Source of the DNA: a virus
Direction: 5' to 3' (one strand)
IMG/VR virus record: IMGVR_UViG_3300002334_000164
Coordinates: 1-63,319 of that record
DNA: 63,319 nt
A program made the position numbers and the translations under genes. The notes below the pieces were generated by a model. The model worked only from the letters and a program-made list of their open reading frames with translations. It was not told the DNA's origin and did no database searches. Below are positions 31,248 through 36,594 of the stretch, piece after piece. Every line of letters starts with the position of its first letter. Position 1 is the first letter of the stretch.

Positions 31248-31634
31248 GTGATTTTCAGTCCGTATGACAAACATGGTTACACGCAGGGATCAGTGCAGGC
31301 AATCCTTGATCGGAAGCACGAAATGATGAGGGGTGGGCGCTCGAACAACATGAGCTACAAGATGGCTTACTGTGAGTGGCGAGACGGGTCGTTCTGCTAC
31401 TGGTGCAATCGTGAATTAGACATGTTGGATAAGAAGTCATTGATCCGCCCTACTCTCGACCATTTCCTCCCTGCCTGCCATGGCGGTCATAAGGTAGTCG
31501 AAAATCTTGTGCTCGCTTGCTACTACTGTAATCTCTACAGGGGTTCGACGCCTGCTTCGGCGACCTGCCTCTACTTGAAACATCGACAGGTGATCATGTG
31601 GATCATCCGAAGAATGCGAAGACAGTTCAGATAA
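31248..31634 (+). CDS. HNH endonuclease inside the tRNA island
   Basis: A 128-residue HNH nuclease: CYWCNRELDM, then TLDHFLPACHGG with the catalytic His, then ENLVLACYYCNLYRG with the second Cys pair and Asn. It starts at GTG 31248, 24 bases after tRNA-Ala. Free-standing HNH genes inside tRNA arrays are commonly homing endonucleases that spread by cutting unoccupied sites, so it may have inserted here. Its own mobility is inference. Confidence 0.8.
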   Translation: MIFSPYDKHGYTQGSVQAILDRKHEMMRGGRSNNMSYKMAYCEWRDGSFCYWCNRELDMLDKKSLIRPTLDHFLPACHGGHKVVENLVLACYYCNLYRGSTPASATCLYLKHRQVIMWIIRRMRRQFR

Positions 31635-31644
31635 ATGTCCTTGC

Positions 31645-31748
31645 GCCAGGCAAGGTGAGCGTCCTGAGGTTCATGGCCTACAGGAAACTAAACGAGAGCA
31701 CCGCATCGAGCCACCCTTCGGGGCATGGGGACAAGGGACTCACCTGGC
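31645..31748 (+). ncRNA. Inter-tRNA structured RNA (about 104 nt)
   Basis: Closing stems GCCAG (31645-31649) / CTGGC (31744-31748) and GTGAG (31655-31659) / CTCAC (31739-31743) enclose TCCTG/CAGGA and CCC/GGG hairpins. It lies between the HNH gene and tRNA-Glu in a stretch with no open frame. Confidence 0.35.
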
Positions 31749-31753
31749 AGTAA

Positions 31754-31825
31754 GCCCCCATGGTCTAATGGCGAAGACGTCAGATTCTCAGTCTGAAGAT
31801 CCGGGTTCAACTCCCGGTGGGGGTA
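31754..31825 (+). tRNA. tRNA-Glu (CTC)
   Basis: Acceptor GCCCCCA/TGGGGGT, anticodon stem TCAGA/TCTGA with loop TTCTCAG, anticodon CTC, discriminator A. CCA not encoded. Reads GAG. Confidence 0.9.
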
Positions 31826-31865
31826 CGCATATTAGCTAACGCTGGGGTTCCGCCCTAGTGCCACG

Positions 31866-31903
31866 GGATAACTTAATTTGCTGGCCTCGGCCCGCTGTTA
31901 TCC
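31866..31903 (+). ncRNA. Inter-tRNA hairpin with T-arm-like sequence after it
   Basis: GGATAAC (31866-31872) pairs with GTTATCC (31897-31903), and the loop holds a GGCC/GGCC self-complement. A weak T-arm-like GCAGTTCGACTCTGT follows at about 31910, so the segment could be a decayed tRNA. Confidence 0.35.
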
Positions 31904-31930
31904 GCGGCGGCAGTTCGACTCTGTGTGTGG

Positions 31931-31938
31931 ATGCCGAT
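31931..31938 (+). promoter_or_regulatory. WhiG/FliA-type -10 box candidate
   Basis: GCCGATAG differs by one base from the WhiG/FliA -10 consensus GCCGATAA and lies nine bases before ATG 31947. There is no clear TAAA-type -35 at the usual distance. Confidence 0.25.
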
Positions 31939-31946
31939 AGATAGAT

Positions 31947-32465
31947 ATGGCACGACCACTTTCCAGTAACGATGGACACATAGTCCGGTTGGCTCCTTCG
32001 TTGGTCCCGATCGGAGACGTAAAGGCTGCCCTCGGTGAAGAACCGACATGGGCCGACTATAAGACCTGGATTCTTACCGGTCCAGCTATCTGGTACGACA
32101 AGGACGTCGGCTACGTCACGGTACCTTCGGGGTTCATGACAGACTTCGCTTCGATACCGTTCTTCTTCAGGTGGTGGCAAACAGGCGGAACTGGTCCTCA
32201 AAGGATCGCTTCCTACTTCCATGACTACATGTATTCGGAGCAGCTTTTCTCCAAGAAGGATGCTGACCGGATATTTCGTGAGGTCATGCAGGCCGCTAGA
32301 CCTAAGGGCGGCAGGATACGTCATTTCCGTTCGATGTTGCGCCGCAATGTTATGTGGTTGGCGCTGAGAGTCGGAGGTATCTTTGCTTGGCGTTCTAACG
32401 GCAAGAAGCTGGCTAGTCTAGGTACTGGTTGGCGAGTAGCTTCGGAGTGTGGCGCAGCTTGGTAG
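31947..32465 (+). CDS. DUF1353-family protein, 3' end inside a tRNA gene
   Basis: A 172-residue DUF1353 protein. The core VTVPSGFMTDFASIPFFFRW and YFHDYMYSEQLFSKKDADRI hold the family's invariant Asp/Ser and His-Asp-Tyr residues. DUF1353 is a small family of unknown function seen mostly in phages. Its last eight codons (SECGAAW) and stop run 23 bases into tRNA-Pro, so the transcript cannot give both full mRNA and mature tRNA from one copy. Confidence 0.78.
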   Translation: MARPLSSNDGHIVRLAPSLVPIGDVKAALGEEPTWADYKTWILTGPAIWYDKDVGYVTVPSGFMTDFASIPFFFRWWQTGGTGPQRIASYFHDYMYSEQLFSKKDADRIFREVMQAARPKGGRIRHFRSMLRRNVMWLALRVGGIFAWRSNGKKLASLGTGWRVASECGAAW

Positions 32466-32519
32466 CGCACTTGATTTGGGATCAAGGGGCCGAGAGTTCG
32501 AATCTCTCCACTCCGACCA
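32443..32519 (+). tRNA. tRNA-Pro (TGG), copy 1
   Basis: Acceptor CGGAGTG/CACTCCG, anticodon stem CTTGA/TCAAG with loop TTTGGGA, anticodon TGG and G37 as usual for proline, encoded CCA. Its first 23 bases overlap the DUF1353 gene. Confidence 0.9.
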
Positions 32520-32660
32520 TTTAAGACCTACGGTTATTCAGAGGACCCACCATGAGTCTCCACCTAGGTGAGACAAGGAAATGTGGAAAAGGCTTTGAAC
32601 GTTCCAGGACTATCTACATGAACGCATAAACTGTGGTGGTGCAGTGGGAACTCTCGTGAG

Positions 32661-32674
32661 GTCACCGCGGTGAC
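32661..32674. repeat. 14-bp perfect palindrome
   Basis: GTCACCGCGGTGAC is identical to its reverse complement. It lies in the 197-bp gap between the two tRNA-Pro genes, where a 10-bp palindrome CACCTAGGTG also occurs at 32561-32570. No gene larger than 25 codons is visible there. Confidence 0.5.
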
Positions 32675-32716
32675 AACTCCTTCTCGGCAGTGAGGCTTGA
32701 GGTAGCTGCTGAACAA

Positions 32717-32794
32717 CTGGATGAGGACCATGAGGAAGGTCACCTGGTTTGGAGCCAGGATATCGTGTGGGTTCGAATCCCACCATCCAGACCA
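32717..32794 (+). tRNA. tRNA-Pro (TGG), copy 2
   Basis: Acceptor CTGGATG/CATCCAG, anticodon stem CCTGG/CCAGG with loop TTTGGAG, anticodon TGG, encoded CCA. It has A37 where proline tRNAs usually have G37, and its sequence is unlike copy 1. Confidence 0.82.
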
Positions 32795-32810
32795 AACACA
32801 AAGGAGAAAT

Positions 32811-32960
32811 ATGTTAGGTCGGCTAATCAAGACCATCACAAAGACTGCGACGAAAACAATAACGGAGCTTCCAACTACCGTGATCGGAGTCGTTGAAGGA
32901 ACTATCGAAGGAGTCGAAGAGGGTTTGAAGACTCTCGGCGACAAGATCGAAGGTAAGTAG
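32811..32960 (+). CDS. Small amphipathic protein
   Basis: A 49-residue protein, MLGRLIKTITKTATKTITEL, then PTTVIGVVEGTIEGVEEGLK. Start ATG 32811 has AAAGGAGAAAT upstream. It resembles an amphipathic, toxin- or membrane-active-like helix, but nothing assigns a role. It lies between tRNA-Pro and tRNA-Asn. Confidence 0.55.
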   Translation: MLGRLIKTITKTATKTITELPTTVIGVVEGTIEGVEEGLKTLGDKIEGK

Positions 32961-33047
32961 AGTCTCCCGCCAGGGGGAGGGTTTGAACCAAATCCTGGCA
33001 GCATGCAAAACTCACGTCGGAGTAACTGCCCGACATCATGTGAGACT
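32961..33047 (+). ncRNA. Inter-tRNA structured RNA, cloverleaf-like (87 nt)
   Basis: A closing stem AGTCTC (32961-32966) / GAGACT (33042-33047) encloses hairpins GCCAGG (32969-32974) / CCTGGC (32994-32999) and GTCGG (33016-33020) / CCGAC (33030-33034). On neither strand does it give a normal anticodon or T arm. It starts right after the previous stop codon. Confidence 0.4.
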
Positions 33048-33094
33048 CTTCCCATTCTTTGCCGATTAGTAACCGTCGAATGAATGGGCTATAC

Positions 33095-33141
33095 GCACCC
33101 GTGCCTCGCTGGGGTCCTTTGGCTCCTGAGGTTGCGGGTGC
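33095..33141 (+). ncRNA. Inter-tRNA hairpin (47 nt)
   Basis: GCACCCG (33095-33101) pairs with CGGGTGC (33135-33141), with further pairing possible inside. It ends five bases before tRNA-Asn. Confidence 0.4.
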
Positions 33142-33145
33142 ACTT

Positions 33146-33219
33146 TGTAACCGGGCCCTCTGGGCGGGGGCGCGTGACTGTTAATCACGATGCGCTGGGT
33201 TCGAATCCCAGGGTTACAG
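33146..33219 (+). tRNA. tRNA-Asn (GTT)
   Basis: Acceptor TGTAACC/GGTTACA, anticodon stem CGTGA/TCACG with loop CTGTTAA, anticodon GTT, T arm CTGGG-TTCGAAT-CCCAG, discriminator G. CCA not encoded. Reads AAC/AAT. Confidence 0.9.
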
Positions 33220-33221
33220 CT

Positions 33222-33271
33222 TTGGTAGTCGGTGGACTTGGACAACAGTATGTCATTCTGTCGATTACCAA
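33222..33271 (+). ncRNA. Inter-tRNA hairpin (50 nt)
   Basis: TTGGTA (33222-33227) pairs with TACCAA (33266-33271), extended by TCG/CGA after one mismatch. It fills the gap between tRNA-Asn and tRNA-His. Confidence 0.4.
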
Positions 33272-33275
33272 TCAT

Positions 33276-33352
33276 GGGGCGAAAGGCAAAGTCGGTGCGC
33301 CGCCAGGATGTGGCCCTGGTGCAAGCGGGTTCAACCCCCGCTCGTCCCTCCA
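33276..33352 (+). tRNA. tRNA-His (GTG)
   Basis: Acceptor GGGGCGA/TCGTCCC, anticodon stem CCAGG/CCTGG with loop ATGTGGC, anticodon GTG, T arm GCGGG-TTCAACC-CCCGC, discriminator T, encoded CCA. The bacterial His hallmark G-1:C73 is not obvious. Confidence 0.82.
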
Positions 33353-33356
33353 ATTT

Positions 33357-33432
33357 GCCCCGGTGCTGTGCTGGTTCGGCAATCAGGTTTTCAACCTGGT
33401 GAACGCGGGTTCGATTCCCGTCCGGGGTTCCA
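33357..33432 (+). tRNA. tRNA-Glu (TTC)
   Basis: Acceptor GCCCCGG/CCGGGGT, anticodon stem TCAGG/CCTGG with loop TTTTCAA, anticodon TTC, T arm GCGGG-TTCGATT-CCCGT, encoded CCA. Reads GAA/GAG. Confidence 0.85.
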
Positions 33433-33662
33433 AACGAATAGCTGAGACTATGCGAATAGGCCTAGCTTGGATAGGCATTCCTTACCAAAGGTGCTATATT
33501 CACAGCTGTTGTAAATAACGGTGTTCTGGTAAATCTAGCGCAGTCTGGAATATGGCTGTCTCTCTTCCCTTCGGGAGAGCTTATATCATAGGGCCGGGGT
33601 GGTTACCCGTGTGCCCAACGTTTGAGGCTGTATGCGTTTCACCAACGAACACGAAGGGACAT
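33433..33662. other. 230-bp gap with hairpins, no gene seen
   Basis: No tRNA or plausible ORF. GCCTA/TAGGC and GAAT/ATTC pair near 33454-33480. A CTCTtCCC-TTC-GGGAGAG stem lies at about 33569-33589, and GGGT/ACCC pair near 33597-33609. Possibly a transcription or processing boundary in the island. Confidence 0.35.
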
Positions 33663-33739
33663 GATCGTATAGCTCAGATGGCTAGAGCGCTTCCTTGACG
33701 TGGAAGAGGCCGCAGGTTCAAGTCCTGCTATGATCACCA
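33663..33739 (+). tRNA. tRNA-Val (GAC)
   Basis: Acceptor GATCGTA/TATGATC, anticodon stem CTTCC/GGAAG with loop TTGACGT, anticodon GAC, T arm GCAGG-TTCAAGT-CCTGC, discriminator A, encoded CCA. Reads GTC/GTT. Confidence 0.9.
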
Positions 33740-33744
33740 AATAT

Positions 33745-33821
33745 GGGCGTGTAGTTTAGTTGGCTAAAATACCTCTTTTACAAGGAGAAGATCGTGGGTT
33801 CGAGTCCCACTTCGCCCACCA
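33745..33821 (+). tRNA. tRNA-Val (TAC)
   Basis: Acceptor GGGCGTG/TTCGCCC with one T-T mismatch, anticodon loop TTTACAA with anticodon TAC on an imperfect stem CCTCT/GGAGA, T arm GTGGG-TTCGAGT-CCCAC, encoded CCA. Reads GTA/GTG. Confidence 0.8.
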
Positions 33822-33833
33822 ATTTAAGTTCGA

Positions 33834-33907
33834 TGCGCGGTAGTCTAACGGTACGACGGGGGACTCATAATCCTCAGATCCGGGTTCAATTCCCGGCTGC
33901 GCCACCA
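33834..33907 (+). tRNA. tRNA-Met (CAT), copy 1
   Basis: Acceptor TGCGCGG/CTGCGCC has a mismatched first pair (T1-C72), anticodon stem GGGGA/TCCTC with loop CTCATAA, anticodon CAT, encoded CCA. An unpaired 1-72 position is an initiator-tRNA trait, but the three G:C pairs next to the anticodon loop are absent. It could be elongator, initiator-like or a lysidine-type Ile tRNA. Confidence 0.8.
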
Positions 33908-33908
33908 T

Positions 33909-33948
33909 CTAGTAGCGGTGTTTTCCTAGTGACACGCACCGCTACTAG
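33909..33948 (+). ncRNA. Inter-tRNA perfect hairpin (40 nt)
   Basis: CTAGTAGCGGTG (33909-33920) and CACCGCTACTAG (33937-33948) form a perfect 12-bp stem with a 16-nt loop, two bases after the CCA of tRNA-Met and five before the next tRNA. Confidence 0.5.
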
Positions 33949-33953
33949 AACTT

Positions 33954-34026
33954 TGTGCCATCGTCCAATTGGCTAGGACGCTTCATTCATACCGAAGAAA
34001 TTCGGGTTCAATTCCCGGTGGCACGA
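33954..34026 (+). tRNA. tRNA-Met (CAT), copy 2
   Basis: Acceptor TGTGCCA/TGGCACG, anticodon stem CTTCA/CGAAG (last pair mismatched) with loop TTCATAC, anticodon CAT, T arm TCGGG-TTCAATT-CCCGG, discriminator A. CCA not encoded. It differs strongly from copy 1, so one of the two may be the lysidine-modified tRNA-Ile. Confidence 0.82.
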
Positions 34027-34036
34027 CAACAAATCT

Positions 34037-34083
34037 GGGGCTGGTCACAGCATCGTCCACGTCAATGTGGCTCGGCCAGCTCC
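34037..34083 (+). ncRNA. Inter-tRNA hairpin (47 nt)
   Basis: GGGGCTGG (34037-34044) pairs with CCAGCTCC (34076-34083), with an inner CCAC/GTGG stem. It ends five bases before tRNA-Gly. Confidence 0.45.
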
Positions 34084-34087
34084 TCTT

Positions 34088-34163
34088 GTGCGTATAGTGT
34101 TAGCGGCAAGCACATGACCTTGCCAAGGTCAAAGGATGGGTTCAAATCCCATTACGCGCTCCA
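34088..34163 (+). tRNA. tRNA-Gly (GCC)
   Basis: Acceptor GTGCGTA/TACGCGC, anticodon stem TGACC/GGTCA with loop TTGCCAA, anticodon GCC, discriminator T, encoded CCA. Reads GGC/GGT. Confidence 0.9.
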
Positions 34164-34164
34164 C

Positions 34165-34247
34165 GGGTCGACTGGGCATTGGAGAGCCCACCTGGCTGTA
34201 AACCAGACGTTTCGACTGTGGCGGTTCAACTCCGTCTCGACCCACCA
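34165..34247 (+). tRNA. tRNA-Tyr (GTA)
   Basis: Acceptor GGGTCGA/TCGACCC, anticodon loop CTGTAAA with anticodon GTA, a long class II variable arm as in bacterial Tyr, discriminator A, encoded CCA. Reads TAC/TAT. Confidence 0.92.
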
Positions 34248-34312
34248 GAAGTCAATCAGGGAGACGCGGTTCGTTGCTCCGCTCCTTGCAACGAGAGGCC
34301 CTGGTTGACTTC
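34248..34312 (+). ncRNA. Inter-tRNA structured RNA (65 nt)
   Basis: GAAGTCAA (34248-34255) pairs with TTGACTTC (34305-34312), then CAGGG/CCCTG, then an inner CGTTGC/GCAACG stem, giving about 19 bp in all. It begins at the base after the CCA of tRNA-Tyr and ends eight bases before the next tRNA. Confidence 0.55.
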
Positions 34313-34320
34313 GTTCACGA

Positions 34321-34395
34321 TCCTCTATAGTGTAATGGCCAGCACCCGAGTTTTTGGCGCTCGTAGTTTGGGTTCGAATCCCAATGGAGGTACCA
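34321..34395 (+). tRNA. tRNA-Gln (TTG)
   Basis: Acceptor TCCTCTA/TGGAGGT with an unpaired first position, anticodon stem CGAGT/GCTCG with loop TTTTGGC, anticodon TTG, T arm TTGGG-TTCGAAT-CCCAA, encoded CCA. Its 3' strand GGAGGT also forms the ribosome site of the gene that starts at the next base. Confidence 0.82.
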
Positions 34396-34557
34396 ATGGC
34401 ACCACAAGATAGAATTCTCATCTGCAAAGAATGTCTGCCCATGTTCGATCTTCGCCCTATGGAGCGTGTCGATCTGGGCATATGTGTCGAATGCGACTTG
34501 AAAGAAGTCGGCTACATGTACGAATCGGCCCTCGTCAAGAAAAGGGGAACCGAGTGA
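34396..34557 (+). CDS. Small zinc-ribbon protein using a tRNA as ribosome site
   Basis: A 53-residue protein starting MAPQDRILICKECLPMFDLR, with CKEC and CVEC about 20 residues apart, a minimal zinc ribbon. Its ATG (34396) directly follows the CCA of tRNA-Gln, and the only Shine-Dalgarno sequence, GGAGGT at 34386-34391, lies in the tRNA acceptor stem. RNase P or 3' processing of the tRNA would therefore remove its ribosome site. Confidence 0.65.
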   Translation: MAPQDRILICKECLPMFDLRPMERVDLGICVECDLKEVGYMYESALVKKRGTE

Positions 34558-34658
34558 TAGTTCTACCTAACGCCATTATCGGGATCATCATTGGAATAGT
34601 GGCTGCCTTTTCTCTCTCTAGGATTATCCGATCTCGTTCATCTGATAGTGAAGACTAG
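34554..34658 (+). CDS. 34-residue single-span membrane peptide
   Basis: Starts at GTG 34554 (GTGA overlap), reads VIVLPNAIIGIIIGIVAAFS, then LSRIIRSRSSDSED. One hydrophobic helix with a basic then acidic tail, typical of small membrane peptides. AGGGGA lies upstream. The stop's last base is the first base of the next tRNA. Confidence 0.55.
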   Translation: MIVLPNAIIGIIIGIVAAFSLSRIIRSRSSDSED

Positions 34659-34734
34659 CCTGCGTAGCCTAACTGGTAAAGGCGATGGATTTAAGATCCA
34701 TTATTTGTGGGTTCGATCCCCACCGTGGGCTCCA
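34658..34734 (+). tRNA. tRNA-Leu (TAA), class I body
   Basis: Acceptor GCCTGCG/CGTGGGC, anticodon stem ATGGA/TCCAT with loop TTTAAGA, anticodon TAA, T arm GTGGG-TTCGATC-CCCAC, discriminator T, encoded CCA. The variable region is only five bases, whereas bacterial Leu tRNAs have a long arm and A73, so its charging is uncertain. Confidence 0.8.
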
Positions 34735-34751
34735 ATCAACAAAAGGAAATC

Positions 34752-35033
34752 ATGAAAACAGTAGATCAATTTAAGTCACTAATACTGACGAATCACCCGG
34801 ACTGTCCTTACACCAGAGTACGCAATCATGTGTTTTGCGACCCGAAGGGTGAGAGGATTCTGCGACAGTATCTTTTGGACCTTAATGACGAGGGTGAGTA
34901 TCCAGACTTGGAGTTCTCCAACGCAGATGACGAGCTGTACGTTGTCACTCGGCATGGTGGCGAGATTCATTTCTTCGATGTTGTGGCTGGCGTTGAAGTA
35001 GATCGCAATTCAAGACAGAAGAATCAAGATTAG
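34752..35033 (+). CDS. Hypothetical protein inside the tRNA island
   Basis: A 93-residue protein from ATG 34752 (AAAAGGAAATC upstream), MKTVDQFKSLILTNHPDCPY. It is mixed alpha/beta with a C-terminal beta part (DELYVVTRHGGEIHFFDVVA). Its TAG stop is directly followed by tRNA-Leu (TAG). Function unknown. Confidence 0.6.
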   Translation: MKTVDQFKSLILTNHPDCPYTRVRNHVFCDPKGERILRQYLLDLNDEGEYPDLEFSNADDELYVVTRHGGEIHFFDVVAGVEVDRNSRQKNQD

Positions 35034-35109
35034 GCCTCCGTATCCCAACGGTAGAGGAAACTGGCTTAGACCCAGTTCAGTGTGAGTTCGACTCTCACCG
35101 GGGGCTCCA
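35034..35109 (+). tRNA. tRNA-Leu (TAG), class I body
   Basis: Acceptor GCCTCCG/CGGGGGC, anticodon stem ACTGG/CCAGT with loop CTTAGAC, anticodon TAG, discriminator T, encoded CCA, short variable region. The acceptor and discriminator equal those of tRNA-Arg (CCG) at 37704, suggesting a shared ancestor or a changed identity. Confidence 0.8.
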
Positions 35110-35113
35110 AAAT

Positions 35114-35199
35114 GGTAGGTTGACAGAGCCAGGTAATGTCCCTGGTTGCTAACCAGAGCGAGCCGAAAGGTTGCGGGGGTTCGAATCCCTCACCTACCG
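35114..35199 (+). tRNA. tRNA-Ser (GCT)
   Basis: Acceptor GGTAGGT/ACCTACC, anticodon stem CTGG/CCAG with loop TTGCTAA, anticodon GCT, long class II arm (GCGAGCCGAAAGGTTGC), discriminator G. CCA not encoded. Reads AGC/AGT. Confidence 0.9.
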
Positions 35200-35266
35200 C
35201 GGATGGTGCTGCGAAACCCGCACCTCAGGCTGTTCGACAGGGCCGATGTAAATTGACTGTCGACAA

Positions 35267-35351
35267 GGTGGGTGGACTGGCGACGGGCCAGCCCTGTTTT
35301 GAACGCAGGTACTGTGAAAGCAGACGAGTTCGATTCTTGCACCCACCGCCA
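35267..35351 (+). tRNA. tRNA-Ser (TGA)
   Basis: Acceptor GGTGGGT/ACCCACC, anticodon stem CCTGT/GCAGG with loop TTTGAAC, anticodon TGA, class II variable arm, discriminator G, encoded CCA. The T stem has one mismatch. Reads TCA/TCG. Confidence 0.85.
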
Positions 35352-35378
35352 ATCTAGGTTGTCCACGTCCTAGCAGCT

Positions 35379-35409
35379 GCGCCTAACGCGGGATTAAACC
35401 GTTAGGCGC
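35379..35409 (+). ncRNA. Inter-tRNA hairpin (31 nt)
   Basis: GCGCCTAAC (35379-35387) pairs perfectly with GTTAGGCGC (35401-35409) around a 13-nt loop. It lies in a 180-bp gap with further pairing such as GTTCCC/GGGAAC and GTCCTC/GAGGAC, but no gene. Confidence 0.45.
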
Positions 35410-35531
35410 CAGGTACCAAAATCGTGGAAGAGCGTTGGTTCCCCAGGATGATTGACATGGGAACATCTGGCCCGGTATTGCGTGGAGTCCTCCCTAGCCG
35501 GGGAATAAATGAGGACCTAGATCATCCACTT

Positions 35532-35617
35532 GCGTCTTGCACGTCGTAGTGCTATTAGTCTGAGGGCCATGGCTACCAAAGATGAAAAGCAGGGTTAGAG
35601 TCCCTGAGGGCGCTCCA
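35532..35617 (+). pseudogene. Degenerate tRNA-like element
   Basis: A possible acceptor GCGTCTT/AGGGCGC, T arm CAGGG-TTAGAGT-CCCTG (the T loop lacks the usual C), discriminator T and encoded CCA frame 86 bases. No proper D or anticodon arm can be drawn. It is most likely a decayed or highly altered tRNA. Confidence 0.4.
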
Positions 35618-35618
35618 T

Positions 35619-35694
35619 GCTGACGAACCGAATTGGCTAGGAACCGGATTGCAACTCCGGTATTATGGGGGTTCGAGTCCCTCCGTCAGCTCCA
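35619..35694 (+). tRNA. tRNA-Cys (GCA)
   Basis: Acceptor GCTGACG/CGTCAGC, anticodon stem CCGGA/TCCGG with loop TTGCAAC, anticodon GCA, discriminator T as expected for Cys, encoded CCA. Reads TGC/TGT. Confidence 0.92.
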
Positions 35695-35695
35695 T

Positions 35696-35773
35696 GGGTG
35701 TGTAGCAAAAGTTGGTTTTTGCAGCGGCCTTTTAAGCCGACAAACGCGGGTTCGATTCCTGTCACGCCCACCA
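35696..35773 (+). tRNA. tRNA-Lys (TTT)
   Basis: Acceptor GGGTGTG/CACGCCC, anticodon loop CTTTTAA with anticodon TTT, T arm GCGGG-TTCGATT-CCTGT, discriminator A, encoded CCA. Reads AAA/AAG. Confidence 0.88.
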
Positions 35774-35774
35774 T

Positions 35775-35846
35775 GGGTCACTATGTTAAATGGAAAACGG
35801 CAAGACTCTTAATCTTGAATTCGGGGTTCGATCCCCCGGTGACCTA
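35775..35846 (+). tRNA. tRNA-Lys (CTT)
   Basis: Acceptor GGGTCAC/GTGACCT, anticodon stem CAAGA/TCTTG with loop CTCTTAA, anticodon CTT, T arm CGGGG-TTCGATC-CCCCG, discriminator A. CCA not encoded. Reads AAG. Confidence 0.9.
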
Positions 35847-35859
35847 CGAAATACAACTA

Positions 35860-36247
35860 GGGGCTGAATAGGCTTTCGACGTTGGTGAATAGATTGTTGA
35901 CCGCAATCGGAGTTGCTCAGACTCTTGAAACAGGGCACCAAAATACACGGCGAACCAACATTCACCGTTGCTACCAGCGAGGACATCTGGTCTGCTTTCG
36001 AGCAGACTGAGCTTGTCTCTGTCTAGTAGCAGAGGGCTCAGCTGGCCCTTAGAACCCAACAGCTTGACTTCTAGCAAAGACTAGGTGGAGCACTGGACAT
36101 ACCATTGCAAGACTGTCAGGAGAGACTGACTGGTGGACGGCATAGACGGGTAACCGACTAGCCCCATAGTGGCCACTCACAGTGGCATGATTGTATCGGT
36201 CATCATGATGCATGCAACGGACGGGGGTTCGACTCCCCCCAGCTCCA
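35860..36247 (+). ncRNA. ssrA: tmRNA (transfer-messenger RNA)
   Basis: The 5' end GGGGCTGAATAGGCTTTCGA matches the tmRNA consensus. The 3' end GGGGGTTCGACTCCCCCCAG plus CTCCA supplies the T arm and acceptor. Acceptor GGGGCTG/CAGCTCC contains the G3-U70 pair read by alanyl-tRNA synthetase. An internal frame at 35949-36023 encodes a 25-residue tag, GEPTFTVATSEDIWSAFEQT then ELVSV, ending in tandem TAG TAG. An AGGGC/GCCCT pseudoknot stem follows. The tag is long, acidic and ends LVSV rather than ALAA, recalling the atypical tag of mycobacteriophage Bxz1. The tag's first codon is inferred. It rescues stalled ribosomes. CCA not encoded. Confidence 0.9.
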
Positions 36248-36257
36248 CAATTTATTT

Positions 36258-36343
36258 ACTCCCGTGGCGGAATGGTAGACGCGCTAGGTTGAGGGCCTAG
36301 TGACCGCAAGGTCGTGTGGGTTCGACTCTCACCGGGAGTACCA
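36258..36343 (+). tRNA. tRNA-Leu (GAG), class II
   Basis: Acceptor ACTCCCG/CGGGAGT, anticodon stem CTAGG/CCTAG with loop TTGAGGG, anticodon GAG, long variable arm (TGACCGCAAGGTCGT), discriminator A, encoded CCA. This is a normal bacterial-type Leu tRNA, unlike the other three Leu anticodons here. Confidence 0.93.
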
Positions 36344-36346
36344 CGT

Positions 36347-36423
36347 GGGCGTGTAGCATAACGGGTAAATGCACCCAGCTTATATCTGGGAGACAATGGG
36401 TTCAAGCCCCATTTCGCCTACCA
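36347..36423 (+). tRNA. tRNA-Ile (TAT)
   Basis: Acceptor GGGCGTG/TTCGCCT (one mismatch), anticodon stem CCCAG/CTGGG with loop CTTATAT, anticodon TAT, T arm ATGGG-TTCAAGC-CCCAT, encoded CCA. A TAT anticodon is rare in bacteria, which normally read ATA with a modified CAT tRNA. Confidence 0.85.
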
Positions 36424-36424
36424 A

Positions 36425-36497
36425 CGGCATAGACGGGCTGGTTGCCCTGGTGATTCTGATAAGATTACTGCGCTCGGTTCGATTCCTAGTATGCCGA
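36425..36497 (+). tRNA. tRNA-Ile (GAT)
   Basis: Acceptor CGGCATA/TATGCCG, anticodon stem TGATT/GATTA with loop CTGATAA, anticodon GAT, T stem with one mismatch, discriminator A. CCA not encoded. Reads ATC/ATT. Confidence 0.82.
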
Positions 36498-36503
36498 CAA
36501 CAT

Positions 36504-36579
36504 GGGTCTTTGGTGTAGTTGGATGTCACATGAGTTTGAAAAGCTTAAGGCCGGGGTTCGAGTCCCCGAGGACCCACCA
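36504..36579 (+). tRNA. tRNA-Phe (GAA)
   Basis: Acceptor GGGTCTT/AGGACCC, anticodon stem TGAGT/GCTTA with loop TTGAAAA, anticodon GAA, T arm CGGGG-TTCGAGT-CCCCG, discriminator A, encoded CCA. Reads TTC/TTT. Confidence 0.88.
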
Positions 36580-36594
36580 ATCGAAAGGGAAGAC

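Noticed and set aside
32961-33047. A reverse-strand tRNA
   Set aside because: The outer stem pairs, but no valid T loop or anticodon arm can be drawn on either strand.
36135-36148. ACGGCATAGACGGG shared by the tmRNA and tRNA-Ile (GAT)
   Set aside because: A 14-bp match is expected several times by chance in 63 kb.
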